64,000 nt of DNA. Source: Diogma glabrata. Its lineage: Eukaryota; Arthropoda; Insecta; Diptera; Cylindrotomidae. Positions 49,024 to 62,289 of this stretch are shown piece by piece. The stretch lies in assembly GCA_963693315.1 (NCBI GenBank), contig OY856186.1:136340396-136404395 (forward strand), written 5' to 3'. The position numbers and the translations under genes are program-made. Below the pieces are notes generated by a model that was not told the DNA's origin, did not search any database, and worked only from the letters and a program-made list of their open reading frames with translations. Each line of letters opens with the position of its first letter. Within the stretch, counting starts at the first letter, position 1.

Positions 49024-50725
49024 CACTGAATAAAATCTTTGGGTACTATTAACTAAAATCATATTTGTCAGTACTAAAGTTTTGGGTAATGAGAACCTTT
49101 TGTTATCATAAAAGAATAACTTTATCTTTAACTTTAGTTAATCAACAAAAATTAATAATATAAAAAGTTTTGTTGATTCAACAAAAATTTTGTTTCTACA
49201 ACAAAAGACTTTTCTTTACTTGCAGAGTACATTTTTTTCTGTTAAATAAAGGTTTATTTATTAATAACAGAAATTTTATTTATATTAAGAGAAGTCTTAT
49301 TTTTTTTAAATAAAACATTTTGTTAATTGAATAAACTTTATTTATTGTTAAAAAAAATTTTTACTTAATGTTTACAGAAGTTTTGGTTATATTATAAATA
49401 AAACATTTTTTCTAATTGAATAAGGTTTATTTATTGGTAAAATTAATAAATATTTATATATAATTTAAATCTCGTTCACCGTTTGTATTTTTAAGCATCA
49501 GATAATTGATGTCATCAAAATAAATATATGAATGTTTACATTACTCTTGGATCGTTGATTCCTCTATCGATTAAAATGAATGATTGTTTTTATTCTAATA
49601 ATTTCCTTTTCTTTCAAAAATAAATTTGTATTTGATGTTGATTGGCATTAGTATGGCATGGCAAGTTCAAACAGCTTTTCCTAGTGTAAAATGTAAAATT
49701 AAAATTTATACCACTAAAAACCACTTATGCCACCAAAAACCACAAATAAAATTTATACCACTTTTTTCAATAATTAAAACTTACTTTTGCAACTATGATG
49801 TGGAGCCAATTGATCTCTTCTTGTTGCAATTGACGCCAGTTGTGCAGCTTTGTATTGTTGTGACTTGAAATTTCAAATCGAGCGTTTTCGTATTTTGATC
49901 CCAAAATGGTTTTGTTTACTGTTCTTGTATTGTATGAAAAAAAAAACACGTTTTTAATTTTTTTCAATTATATTAAATTAATTAGTATGAATTTGCTTGA
50001 ACTTACCAAAATTTTACTAATTTTACTATCGACTATAGAATAGAAGCACTTAATTTTTATATTTTGGCACTTAAATTTTTATTTTATATTTTGAAAAACA
50101 AAAAATCATTCACTTGTGATGCAAACGATTCTACACTTAATGCAATCCGCCATGCCAATGAAATTATTAGCAAGTATTACTAACGGCATTTTTATATCTT
50201 AACTAATATAGCTAAATATTTATTTATTTATTATAACTAATTCATTTATTATCAGGTGCATATTTTGAACGTATTGAAAACATTTAGTTAATGTAAAAGA
50301 ACAGAATATTTTATTAAATGAATATTTTGTGAACATTTTTGGTACAGAAAGAGGAAACATATTACGTTCAAATTCAATAAAAATGAAACGAAAGTTCGAA
50401 ATAATTTTTGCTACTTTTATTATCAACAAAATATTTTGTATAATTAACATTTTTTCTCTTAATCCACCAAATATTTTGTTATCCTTACAAACGATTTTAT
50501 TCTTTTTTTTTGATGAAAACTTTTGTTTAAATAAATATTTTTGTAATTATATTAACTAAAATATTAACTTAATGCAACTAAAAAATTCAGAAAACTTCCA
50601 TCGTTAAGATAACTTTTTATTTTCATAAAACTTTTATTGTTGTGTTAAATAAATTTCAGTTGCATATACTAAAATTTAACAACTAAAGTCTTTTAGTTAA
50701 TAAAAATATAGGATTTTTTTCAGTG
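49024..50725. mobile_element. Possible Tc1/mariner-type MITE, 1.7 kb
   Basis: The ends cactgaataaaatc and gattttttttcagtg are inverted copies, each followed inward by an attaactaaaa-like block, and TA flanks both sides (49022-49023 and 50726-50727). The interior has several aataaaacattttnttaattgaataa repeats (49310 and 49399) and no supported gene. The inner complementarity is patchy, so it is old or composite. Confidence 0.45.
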
Positions 50726-50727
50726 TA

Positions 50728-53446
50728 TGTCCCATAGTACATGCCCGTCATGAGACTTTGACGGAAGCTTTTTTAAACCTTTGTAGATTGAGGTCACACG
50801 AGACTATGTGTTTCGATAAATTATAATCTGAAAATAACAAGTTCTATTTCCAAATGAAATGCGGTTCTCTCAACCTCGTCACGAGAGCGGATATGGCAAA
50901 TCGAACGCCGAAATTGATTTAACAGCTGCACAGGTACAGAACGGTGTAGTTGAGGTAACCGCGAGTAACGTTTACGTGAAAATAAAATATAGTTCAATTA
51001 ATTTTAAATACTTCTATTTGAAATGAAAAATTTATGATATAAGTGTACGCAGTTCAGACAAAAAAGTTTCTAAGAATAAATATTTGTTTTTGTTTCTATA
51101 TTATGTAATCTACCGGATTCTTTTCAATTTGTAGTCTAGCAGTACAAAAAACTAGAACAGTGGAAAATGCATTTAAAATACCTAAAACCAAGTCACTATC
51201 CAGGCTTTGTTCAATTCAAATGGTTAATATTCAATTCGCTATCTACAGCATATGTGTACACATTATAAAAAAATGGTTACGTGTTGTTACTTAAATTTTG
51301 ATAGCACACCATCATCAAAATGAAGCAGTCTAACTACAACACAATTACAAATAACTACAACACAAATCACAATATATCGAGGTTTAAAACCATATCTTTA
51401 TTCATCTTACTAAGCTCTTGAGGTCACTCATTTTCTTGGCATTTTTTCTGAAGTTTACTTAAAAGTCATATAATATAATAATCACATATAATATAATATG
51501 TCAGTTTGCTTAGGCCTTAGAGTTTTGTTTTGACAATAAATAAAAATAATTAAATCTGACGCTTTTTAGTTTTATGGAAAGCAATTATGCTTTGTTTCTT
51601 ATTTTATTATTTACATTTTCGTAACTTTTGATTGATTAATTGTTAATCAGAATTGTGATTTTTTCTCTGTAATTATTTTTATTTGATTTCATTATTTTGA
51701 TTTTGCCTTGATTAATGAATTTATAATTATGTTTACTTGTTGCTTTTTATAATTATTATTTTCTTGTTTCCGTAACCCTAGAAAAAATTCATTGTGTTGT
51801 GCCTTATTCTGTTAAAGCTTTAAAAAATTGTTTGCCAACGTTATGGCTCCAAATTCGATAACAATCATATAGAAAAAATATAATATTTGTTACACAAACA
51901 TATTTCAATACAAAAAGTTGAATTTGAATAAAATTCAAATAAAAACTTATTTGTTCCGTTTTATCAAAAACGAAGAAAATATTTTTTTAGCTCTTCAACG
52001 TTCCATGGGTTTACCGCATTTCTGTTTCATTTCATTGGTTGTTGTTTTAAATAATATTTTTCTCTTTTCTTAAGTTATGATTATTGCATGGAAAATAAAT
52101 AAGAAAAATATCAAATAAATTTGTACATAAATTTTGCGTGCATTTAACTATTTGTCAAATATAAAACAAATTTTAATGGAAATAAAATCAAAAGGAAATT
52201 CGAAAAAAAATGTTGGCGTGATTTCTTGTACAGGGTTCCAATTTTTTATCGATTTGTTGTATGTATTTAGTTGAAGACAAAAATAATGTTTTCAAGGGTT
52301 TCCTAAATCTTTAAATATTCATTTATGCAAGTGTAAGGAAGTTTCCTAACCTTTGGAACGACAATTGGATTGTGAAATAAAACACAACTGTTTGTTAATT
52401 AAAAATTAAAGATAATTTAAAATTTAATCAACAATTTAAATTTTCCGAAACTTTATTGCGTTTTCAGTAGACCAGAAATTCCTTTCGTTCTGGTATACAT
52501 TGAATGAATGCCTGCTTGTATTGTGCTAGACTGCAGACATCGCTGTGTAAAATTATTTATGCTTCACTTTGATATACAGATATTTTAAAGACTAGTATAC
52601 GCGATCTATAAATACAGCTCAACAACCAAATTGCTGTTAAAGGGTGCGTATATTTGTAACGCCCGCTCATGTGTTGCACCAAACTTCCTTAGAATTGAAT
52701 GACGAACCAATATTGAGATTGCGAGTAAACAGTTGTTCGTGATTCGAACCGCCCACATTTTTCAAAACATTTAAGATATATGGGAAACCACACATAAAGC
52801 TTGTGTACCGAGCTTCGTCAAAATCGAATGACATGGCTTAAAATTATTGAAAAATCGCCTAACTTTATACAATTTGGCACCGCAAATTGCATTGTAATTT
52901 TTTATAATAATTCTATCCCCCGGTGTCGATTTAACCGATTCATTCAGCTCACTATAATATTTCACATTATTTTAAACCCTTATTTGTATTTAATATGGGA
53001 GCTACTATCTATTTTAAGGGAGCCTTACTGTTTTGTTTTGCCATTTTTTATGTCATACGTCGTCAAAACTACAGAACATTAATTAACATAATTGCTATTT
53101 TAAAACTGAATAACCTATTTGCCATGAATATCATAAACTATAAATAAAAACGAAATTTATAAAATTGACATAAAATAGAATGTTCAAATTACATACATAT
53201 AATAAATATAATTTTATTTAATTTTTCCTCTTTAAAAATAAAAATTTTATTTGTGGTTATGATTTTAAAATTACTTTCAAGTTATTATTGTTTGACAATT
53301 ATTAATTAAAATTCTAAAATAAAAACTTTTATTGAGTTTTAGATTATTTTGAAATTAGTTACTGTGGTTAGTTGGAATTATATAGTGATATGTTCAGATA
53401 TTTTCTGATTTGATTTATTCTACTTATTTTGCTGAAACCAAAAACA
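50728..53446. other. Non-coding stretch with a short direct repeat
   Basis: 52668-52715 and 52797-52845 share a pattern (gcaccaaacttcc, aattgaatgac against taccgagcttcg, aatcgaatgac) typical of repeated 3' tails in insect retroelements. gtgattcgaaccgccc at 52739 resembles a box B complement, but no box A is near. No gene found. Confidence 0.45.
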
Positions 53447-53890
53447 TATTACTTCGGTCTGAAAGACCAAGTATTACATTCATTAACCAAAAATGAAATT
53501 CTTACCCCCACTTTTTTGGCATTTCTCGACGTTTAAGGACCTACTGATTCTAAAAAAGCAAAATGTATGTCCTCCTGCCGTAATTACCTACGAAATCAAG
53601 AAAACCGCGGGCGGGATTTCAAAAATTTTTGTTTCTAAAAATAGGTATACTCAATAGACAGGTCCGAAAGGACGCTGTGTTCGATAACTGTACCTGAAGT
53701 GTGTCAAAAATAGCAAATTTTCATATTTTTGGCTTAAAAAACGTTCATTTTAAGTGATAATGAGTAGGAACAAAGAATGTGGAGAAATCTTGATGGTTGG
53801 GATTGGTATGTGAGATCAAAAACTAGATTATTGCATTAGAATTTTGGCAAAAAAATGTTGTTAAGTGTGTCAAAAGAAAAATTTTTTTTA
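53447..53890 (+). repeat. Dispersed repeat shared with 7700-7875 and 43990
   Basis: 53682-53890 matches 7700-7875 in order and orientation. The start (tattacttcggt, then aagtatt) resembles 44015-44060 in the loop beside the right transposon. Two small hairpins, ggtctgaaagacc and ggtccgaaaggac, are present. No coding frame. Confidence 0.5.
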
Positions 53891-54459
53891 TTGTTTTACC
53901 CAATTTTTAGGAAAAAATAAAATTAATTATTTCGAATATTTCTCTAAAAGTAGGAATATTCATATATAAAGATTTTCGCTTACAGTTTGCCAATTTGTTT
54001 CAACTCGGGCTTTTTTTATAGAAGGAAACGGGCATAAAAGTTTTTATGTATGCTACAAGTTGGTCAATGATATTTTAACGTTTGATTTTAGTTCATTGCT
54101 CTCAATACTCAATTACATGTAGATGTAATACAGCTGTTCAAATTTATTGAGTTTTAGAAAAGTTGTTTGATCAGATGATATATAGAAGTTTAAATGTATA
54201 TTTTTAAAACGAGAAAGAAACAAGAGAAAAGAAACAAAACACTGAAAGATTTTATATATATTCTCAATCAAATCTATCAAAAGATTATTATGTAAAATAA
54301 AATTAAGCAATAAAGTTGTAATCAGTAGTGTATTGTGCCACAAGTGTTTTAAATTTTAATTGTTTTGACTAATTAATTGTTCACATTGAATTTGTAAAAT
54401 CAATCCAATATTTTTTTGTTTTAAAACTAGTTAAATTTTTGTGGCATTTAAATTAAATT
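53891..54459. other. Non-coding stretch
   Basis: AT-rich, with no gene or repeat boundary recognised. Confidence 0.4.
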
Positions 54460-54937
54460 TTGTGTATGAATATTTTCTTTCACAAAATTGACCATGTTTT
54501 TCAACATAAAAATTGATTTTTCTCGAAAACGGTAGATTTTAGAGCTTATGACCAGGTGTAAGTTTTTTGTGTAGAAAACATTGGCGGTTCAAATGAGTAA
54601 CTCAAAACCGTACTTTTTCCAGTAGCGTAGAAGTTGGGGAGAAAAACACCCACTACTCCTCCAAAACCTTCACCAATTAAGACTTAAAAAAAAAACTTTC
54701 CTCACAAAAACAGCTTATTATGAGTAAAAAATGCTTACGAAAGCTGTTTTCTGTACGATAAACGGTTCCGGAGATATTCGCAAAAAACGAATTTTTTTTT
54801 TCAATTTCAACACCCTGTATCTCGAAAATGGGTAGTAATTAGACTTTAGAGGGTAAGTTAGGAGAAACTTTTTCCATAGTTTTAGAGGAGCTATCACATC
54901 CTGAAGTCCTGCGCATATATTATGAAACACCCTGTAT
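54460..54937. mobile_element. Repeat ending in caccctgtata
   Basis: The right end reads gaaacaccctgtata, and an internal aacaccctgtatctcgaaaa is also present. Text of this kind (ACAGGGTGTTTC ends with CTCGAAAA inside) is common in insect repeats. The left boundary is not clear. 54943-55115 immediately downstream is a separate tandem array. Confidence 0.45.
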
Positions 54938-54942
54938 ATATT

Positions 54943-55115
54943 TTTAGAATTTTGAAAAAAGTTTCAATTTTTGGTTTTGTTAGAATTTTTGGCATATTTT
55001 TAGAATTTTGAAAAATTTTAAATTTTTGATTTTATTATAATTTTTGGCATTTTGAAAAAAGTTTCAATTTTTGATATTGTTATAATTTTTGCTATAATTT
55101 TAGAATTTTGGAATT
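54943..55115. repeat. Tandem array, about 66-bp unit
   Basis: Units of tttagaattttgaaaaa..tttcaatttttgnttttgttanaatttttggcat type repeat about two and a half times with small differences. AT-rich minisatellite, non-coding. Confidence 0.6.
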
Positions 55116-55659
55116 TTTTTAGAATTTTTTCCGGTTTTTAAGGGTAATAAAACCCGGTTTTTCGGTGATGTAAAATAACAAAAAATGGTTTTTCGGATAC
55201 CGGAAAAATCGGGTTGCAATCACTAGTTGTGGGTGTTGGTTAGAAAGTTGTTGTAACGATATACTTTTTGTTTCATTATTATTGCCGATATATCAGAATT
55301 TGTCATTTAATCCTTAAACTAATAACTAATTATCTAACTTGTTTTCCACTTAATTAGTAAGTCGATCGTCGACCGAACCAGATTTTTTCTCGTTTGACAG
55401 ACTACCGTTAATTTCAGAAAACTTCCAGTTTTTTTTTCTAATTTCAAAATAAAAGTTTTTCATTACGGACCTTACGAGGTAAGACTTTTAAGATATAATC
55501 TTAATTCGTTAAAAAAAAGGAGAAGAGTAGCTGTTGAACTAACATTACTTAAACTTGTTAATACCCTCATTGAGGCTAGATTAACTGATTTGGTGTTTAA
55601 TAGCATCAACAATAGTACAGCGTACTGAAACCCGAAATTCAAAGTCCACGCCGTGCTGC
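55116..55659. other. Non-coding stretch
   Basis: No gene recognised. The text is less AT-rich from about 55560, where the RTE-type remnant may begin. Confidence 0.4.
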
Positions 55660-56585
55660 TTTGGTAATGATGATAGAATTAGGTTGGTGTATCGGAGATA
55701 AGCAGAGTAAAAACGGCTTAGTCAATGACGCTACATGGCGCCCTAAGACCAATGCGACCTAAGCGTCGGTTCTTTATGTTAAGGGCGATTGGAGTGGGCG
55801 TCTGTCTTCTATCAAGCGGCTCGCTATATAAGCATGTTAGAAGGTTATTCTGATGCGTTAACATCAGAACGGACCCCCATTCACAAATTTGGGTTGGACC
55901 CAAGGTGACGTGAAAAAGACCAGACTACCGAATCTGAAACTGGAACATGTGGAGCTTGTGTGTAAATGCTGCTGTATTAAGTCTAGAAACAGAGGCTGAG
56001 AAGTATGGGATGGATATCATTGCTCTACAAGAAATTGGACAGCGAATAATCGGAAAACAAGTTTGGATTGTCACTCTTTATACTGTAGTGGTTATCCTTC
56101 ACGAAGAGAGTTTGGAACTGGTTTTCTTGTTGGTGCACGCATACAAAAAGCCGTGATGAAATTCATCCCGGTCAATGAGTGAATCTGCTACCTACGTGTA
56201 CGCAGTACATACAGCAATATTTCTCTTGTTGCCGTGCAAGCACCTACTGAAGCTAAAACCGTCGACGCGAAGGATACTTTCTACATAGCACTGGAAGAGG
56301 TTATGAAACAAACACCAACATGCAATTTCATTATGGTTCTTGGCGACTTTAATTGGTAGGTTTGAAGTCCATCTCTTATGGAAATGTGGTGGGTCCCAAC
56401 AGCCTGCATGTGAATTCGAATGATAATGGCGAAAGAATGACTGAGTTTGCATTATTAAACAATTTAAGAATTGTCAGCACTTTCTTTTCGCATCGATCGA
56501 CTCATATCGATCGAATCTATTTTGTTTGTTGGTATATAATTTGAAAATGAATCGATAAATAAAATAAAATAAAAATAAAAATTCC
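55660..56585 (+). mobile_element. RTE-type LINE remnant
   Basis: The unit comprises a less AT-rich leader (55660-55930), a decayed endonuclease (55930-56510) and then, directly, an A/T-rich tail of (taaaa)n type ending near 56585. RT is absent, so it is an internally deleted copy. Short-tandem tails are usual for RTE elements. Confidence 0.6.
55930..56515 (+). pseudogene. RTE-type endonuclease fragment
   Basis: Across changing frames the DNA encodes MDIIALQEI (the catalytic Glu), REFGTGFLVGARIQKAVMKF, QAPTEAKTVDAKDTFY, LGDFN (the catalytic Asp and Asn) and SNDNGERMTEFALLNNLRIV. These are the landmarks of the AP-endonuclease of RTE/BovB-like elements, often annotated as craniofacial development protein 2-like. 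Stops after LGDFNW and earlier, plus frameshifts near 56040-56170, make it a relic. Confidence 0.7.
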
Positions 56586-57460
56586 ATCAAGTTCTTGCAA
56601 TAATTTTAGCTTTACCAAAAATTTCTTTTTTAATTTCATAAAAGATATAGTAGTTTTGTATAAGGTTTTCACCCCATTTACTATAGCAATCATCACATTA
56701 ATTCCAATTCGCTTTGATTTGTAGGTTTTTCTTAACATACATATCAGAACCTTTTTTACGTTTAACTAACTTGCTAGAATTGTTTATGCTTATAATATAA
56801 CGACCTATAACTTATATCTAGAAAAAGCCCATTGAAAGCGTTGCTCAAAGAAATCCAGTTTCTTCTTTTTTCCTACTATTTGTTTGGGCAGTGGAGCTAA
56901 AGGTTTTAAAATTTTACAAACTTTTAATTTTTAAATGTTTAAAAATAAATGTTAAAAATTTATAGATTTCATATAAAAACATGATCATCATATAACAAAA
57001 ATATATATTTGTATGTGTGTAGACGACGAACAGTTTTATAAAATTTACAATAGATGCAAATTTAGTGCATATGTAACTATTGTGACCTCTCTAAAAAAAA
57101 TTTATCCTGTGTTTTGAGACGTTAGGAGTAAATGTTGTTGGATGATACACCATCTCTTGGAAAAGGCGATTGCAATTTGATCTACCTTAATTGCCAAAAT
57201 ATCAAAAAAAACTTCTTTACATTGAGTTTATAGTGTAATTATCGTGTTACTATAATTGATAATGCAATTTTGATATTTTAATTCTTATAGAGGTTTGGTT
57301 TAAAGCAGAAGAAAACAATTTATTTAATAATAAAATAATAGAATCGATGGTTACGACGAAGTAGCAATTTTAGTCCAATTTCGCTCCCTGTGAAATGCTT
57401 AATATAGACAAAGATTACTGTCAGTGCATTCGTATGAAACTGATTGAAAAAAAGCATTAA
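56586..57460. other. Non-coding AT-rich stretch
   Basis: No gene or repeat recognised. Confidence 0.5.
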
Positions 57461-58015
57461 TATAATTTAAATTAAAACAATTATTTATGTTGATAAATTA
57501 TTGTAAAATAATTTCACAAAACAATCTTTAATAAGTATATAATAATTATTCGACGCGTTTTGAATGTTATACATTCATCTACGGGTACAAAAAATATATA
57601 ACTATGTATATTTGTATATTATATATATATTATTATTATATTATATATATTATATATATTATATATATTATATATATTATATATATTATATATATTATAT
57701 ATATTATATATATTATATATATTATATATATTATATATATTATATATATTATATATATTATATATATTATATATATTATATATATTATATATATTATATA
57801 TATTATATGTATTATATATATTATACATATTATATATATTATTATTATTATTCATAACTATATATATTTATATATTATATATTTTTTGTACCCGTAGATG
57901 AATGTATAACATTCGAAACGCGTCGAATATATATTATATAGTTATTAAAGATTGTTTTGTGGAATTATTTTACAATAATTTATCAACATAAATTATTGTT
58001 TTAATTTAAATTATA
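57461..58015. mobile_element. Palindromic MITE with a minisatellite core
   Basis: The left arm (tataatttaaattaaaacaa ... acattcatctacgggtacaa) is inverted almost perfectly in the right arm (ttgtacccgtagatgaatgt ... ttgttttaatttaaattata). The arms are about 140 bp. The core is the 9-bp array listed below. There is no coding content; Tyr-Tyr-Ile frames are artefacts. Confidence 0.8.
57620..57845. repeat. 9-bp minisatellite (tatatatta)n
   Basis: About 22 units of tatatatta with few changes (one atgta and one cata variant near the right). It fills the loop of the palindromic MITE. Confidence 0.9.
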
Positions 58016-58404
58016 TAACAACTTGGAGACCAGAATAAAATTTCTTTTATATATTTTTATAATAAATAAAAGTTTATTTAAAATATGTCTATTAATATAA
58101 TATGCATTTATAGGTCACAAAAAATAAAACAACGATGATTTTGAGAGGCAACAGTAAAAGGATTATAGTTATTGATATAAATAGAAAGCTTATTATACTT
58201 GAACCCAGCCAAAGTTTCAAAATACAAAATTATAATAAATTCTCCAAGAAACCTTATTCTCAATAAAATTACATTGTATTTTGTTTTTAGAACAAATCTG
58301 CAATAAGGACTATTTTCCACATCATACTATTTATTTCAGTTTTAAATACGACCTGTCAAAACATGCCAAAAAATTGTATAATGCGGAACTATTAAAAAAA
58401 TATC
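58016..58404. other. Non-coding AT-rich stretch
   Basis: Flanks the LINE-B tail. No gene recognised. Confidence 0.5.
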
Positions 58405-61395
58405 AATTTTTTTTTTTTTTTTTTTTTTTTATTCTATGTTAGGCATGTTTAGTGTTAACCAATATAGATCAACGTCTCTGAATATCCGAAGATACCATGC
58501 TAACTAAGGAACTAGGGCTTGAAAGTATTATTCAATTTTCTTTGAGGAATTTATTAATGTTGATCTTAAAGTTTTGAGGATTAAAATTATCAGGAAAGAC
58601 CCACGCCGGTAAGGCATTCCAGAGATGAGAAACTCTGTTAAAAAAATCGCGTTGAAAAGCGACAGTTCTACACCTAGTCACTCGAACCGTAAAAGGATGG
58701 GCTGATGTTGATGCTCTAGTGAAACGCGCAAAGTTTGCTGGTTCAGGCAAAATCGATTTGATCTCCGCAGACGTCCGTTCGTCCATAATATACTTGTAGA
58801 ATACCGTCAAATCAGCGACGTCTCTTCTATGTTGCAAGGAATCAAGCTCGTTAGTAAGAGTCGAGTTGCCGATCAATTTAACAGCTCTCCGCTGTACAGA
58901 ATCAAGACATTTCAAACTACTTATGTAAGCTCCTCCCATATGTGAGAACAATACTCCATGCAGGGACGAATAAATGATTTATATATTAAAAGAAGCTGCT
59001 CGCTATTAAAAACCTTACGACAACGACCCAAAAATCCTAATTTTTGAACAGCGTTCTTTGCTAGGCTAAAAATATGAGAATTCCATTTCATACTATTTTC
59101 AATCTCAACTCCTAGAAGTTTAATAGATTCTTTCTCTTCAAGATTATTTGAATCAAACTTTAATAAAAATGGATTAGGTGTTGATAACCTAGAAAAATGG
59201 CAAACTTGAGTTTTACTTGTGTTGAATTCAACACTGTTAGCAACTCCCCAATCTAAGATGGTTTTTAAATCAATATTTAATGAGTCTATCAAGTTTGATC
59301 TAGCGATATTAAGATTTGATGGTGCATACAAATTTGGCATTTCATGTGACGCATGAAGTGTGCTATCATCAGCAAAACTATGGATGGGATTAACTGTTGA
59401 ACCTAGCAAGTCATTAATATAGAGAAGAAAAAGAGTAGGTGATAAAGCGGAACCTTGAGGAACACCAGCGTTAGTTGAAAAGATATTCGATGAAACACCA
59501 TCAACATTGACCTGAAATTTGCGCTCGGAAATAAAGCTTTGTAACCAAGAAATAAGTTGCTCATCTAAGCCGTAGCATCTCAATTTGCAAATAAGATTGT
59601 TGTGCCATACTTTGTCAAACGCTTTGGCAATATCAAGTGCGACGCCAAAGGTCTCACCATGGTTTTCAAACGACTTGTTCCAGATATGCGTGACAAAAGA
59701 GAGTAAATCTCCCGTCGCTCTTCCTTTACGGAATCCGTATTGTCTTTCATTAAGTAATTTTGACGACTCTAAGAAGCTCATAATATTAAAATTAACATAT
59801 TTCTCAAATACTTTAGAAACAACCGACAAAATTGATATAGGTCTGTAGTTTCTTGGATCCGTTTTAGCGCCCTTCTTTGGAACTGGTTGTACACTAGCCA
59901 TTTTCCATATATCAGGAAAAATCCCTTTCTTATATGACAAATAGAAAATTTTAGTTAGGATTGGTGCTAACTCTTTAGCAAAAGTTTTAAGGATAATTGG
60001 AGGAATTCTATCAGGTCCAGATGCCTTATTAGTATTGATTTGTAAGAGCATTTTCCGAATGACATTTTTACGAAAAATAATCCGCCCCATTTTGTTAGAA
60101 ACTCTAGGAATTGGTATAGGTAGAAAATTGGGTTCTACTAATGTAGAATTTAACGAAAAACAGTTACCTAATAAATTAGCCTTTTCTTTGGGGTCAATAA
60201 TAGGTATATCTCTATCAATAAGAGGAGGTATAGAAGACTTACAAAAATTTCCTTGAACAGCCTTGGCGGTTTTATAAAAATTTCGTGAACCAGTAGGGTG
60301 CTCAGCAAATTTATTAGCTTTTTTCCTAATAAATAGATGTTTCTCTGCATCTATTAATTTTCTACATAAATTTCTTTCTATTCGGTATAATCTAAGGTTT
60401 TCATCAGACTTGTTTTGAATAAACTTTTGAAAAGCCTTTTTTTTAATTTTTATTGCTTTTTTGCATTTACTTGAAAACCATCGATCAACCTTCGGAACAA
60501 TCAAACTATTTGGAACAAACCTACTCATACCCATTAGTATTATTTTTGAAAAATTAGAAGCAACAATGTTTGGATCTTGGCTGGAAAGACAATTGCGTTT
60601 CCAGGGAAACCATTTAAAGAAATCTCTAAGTCCCTGCCAATTTGCAGCTTTATAATCCCAAACAAGACGAGGATTAGCTTTAAACTGTTTAGGTACTTGT
60701 ATATTTAAATGTGTGGAGATCAAATTATGATCTGATCCACCCAAAGGCTCTGATACTTTAAATTGAACCAACGTAGGGTCATTTATCAAAAACAAATCGA
60801 GCAAGTTACTTTTTTGGCCAAGAATGTCAGGAACTCTGGTAGGCTGATCTATTATCTGAGTGAAATTATGATAAAGAGCAAAAAGTTCAGCTTCTTTACC
60901 TAATTCATCAGTTTTAGAGCTGTGTGTAAGCCATTCTTTATTATGAACATTGAAATCACCAAGAACTATAATTTTAGCGTTAGGATATACAGTCAACCTA
61001 TCTATCTTTTCAGATAGGTCATGAAATAAATTTATGTTCTCCGGTGAGTTGGGCGAGCGATACAATCCAAAGACAAAAAGAGTTTGATTAGAGCAGGTAA
61101 TCTTAAGGGAAACCATATTGTGAAATTTTGAATTTAATTCAAAATTATTTATTCTCACATATGGTACAGAATTTCTAATAAACGCACAAACACCATGCTT
61201 AAAGTAGAAAGAAGATTCAAGCTCATAGTTAGGACAAACATATTTAGTTTTGTCCAACGATACAGCTCTCGCGCTGATAATCGTTTCCGTTAAAAAAAGA
61301 ATATCAGGCTTAAGATTCTCAAGATAAAGGTGAACTGCATTAAGATTGACGTTCAACCCTCTTATATTAGCAAAATTGATAGACAATTTCGACAT
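58405..61395 (-). mobile_element. LINE-B, nearly full-length copy
   Basis: On the minus strand: start codon at 61395, one long endonuclease-RT frame, a 3' UTR sharing ggcatgtttagtgtta with the copy at 3749, and a poly-A tail (plus-strand T run, about 58408-58432). No ORF1 was found upstream to 62270, so the element either lacks one or is 5'-truncated. Target duplications could not be identified. Confidence 0.85.
58532..61395 (-). pseudogene. LINE-B ORF2 endonuclease-reverse transcriptase, one frameshift
   Basis: The first frame (61395-58921) gives 824 residues. Endonuclease: NFANIRGLN near residue 10, FLTET (Glu37), VLGDFNVHN near 147 and GGSDHN near 222. RT: NKASGPDRIPP near 480, PVPKKGAKTDPRNYRPIS, ALDIAKAFDKVWH, AGVPQGSALSP, and the catalytic FADD near 674. 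Near 58935 a single-base loss in a G run ends the frame early (HIWEELT); the C-terminal 125 residues continue in the next frame to 58532. The protein would nick DNA and copy the element RNA. The break could be real or a sequencing error, since everything else is open. Clade: Jockey-like in the broad sense, not resolved. Confidence 0.85.
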
Positions 61396-62289
61396 TTTAA
61401 ATTATAGTTAAATTTAAAAATAAATCTGAAAACAATCCTCAAAAAAATTCCAACTAAAACCAAACAAAAGATCAAAAATGATATCTAAATTGACAATTCT
61501 ACCAGCTGGACAACTTGAAACTATGTCTAAGTTTAACTGTCGAAATTGCCAATTCAAACAATGGATAATAAATTAATGGTTCGACATAAGAGATTGAAGC
61601 AAACAGATTAAACCAAACCAAAAACAACGATTAAGGATTAAAAGGAGACCGTGAAAGTTCTTATCTCTTAAAAGTAGTATAGTAAGTATAACTGTGAAAT
61701 TGCAATTGAAGTTTGGGTTAATTTTGTCTTACACTTAACAAATTAAATTTAAAATGAAATACAATGTAAAATAATTGTACCTACAGCACAGTCGTTGCTG
61801 TTAATTTAGTATTAACAAAATATTAAAAAAAAAATTACTAAATAAATTGTAAAACTTATCTTAATTTCCTCCTGAACCACCGGTAAGGTAAAAATTTTAG
61901 ATATATTATCGTTTTTCCTAAATTTTCTTCAAATTTTGTTCTTAAGTTAATTATTTCTAATTTTGTAATTTTCTTACCTAAAAATAAAAAAAGATAAATA
62001 GTGTTAATTAGTAAAAATTAAAATTTATTGATATTAAAGTAATAAATATAAAAGAAATAAATATAAAAGAAATTTAATTATTATTTTTTTGCCAAATTTC
62101 TTATATTCGAAAATAATACACAGCCGTTTCGTTTGACAGCTGGCCTACTGTTATAATTCAACAACACTCAGGAAACACTTAAAACAATTTTCTTTAATAA
62201 ATCAGTTCAATCAATCAATAAATCATGAATCAATCATCCGCATGGAGGGATCAGTTTTTATTGTTTTGAAATTTTTTTTTATTTTTGAT
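61396..62289. other. Region upstream of LINE-B, no ORF1 seen
   Basis: Either the LINE-B 5' UTR or flanking DNA. No frame with zinc knuckles is present. A short duplication (ataaatataaaagaa twice) is near 62040-62072. Confidence 0.45.

Noticed and set aside
49626..49868. 80-residue frame starting MYLMLIGISMAWQ
   Set aside because: It lies within a MITE-like unit in AT-rich DNA and its sequence resembles no family I know.
53640..53720. Hammerhead-type ribozyme suggested by ggtccgaaaggacg
   Set aside because: The conserved CTGATGA core and the closing GAAA are not in place; only a small hairpin is present.
57564..57897. Tyr-Tyr-Ile and Asn-Ile-Tyr frames
   Set aside because: They are translations of the 9-bp minisatellite.
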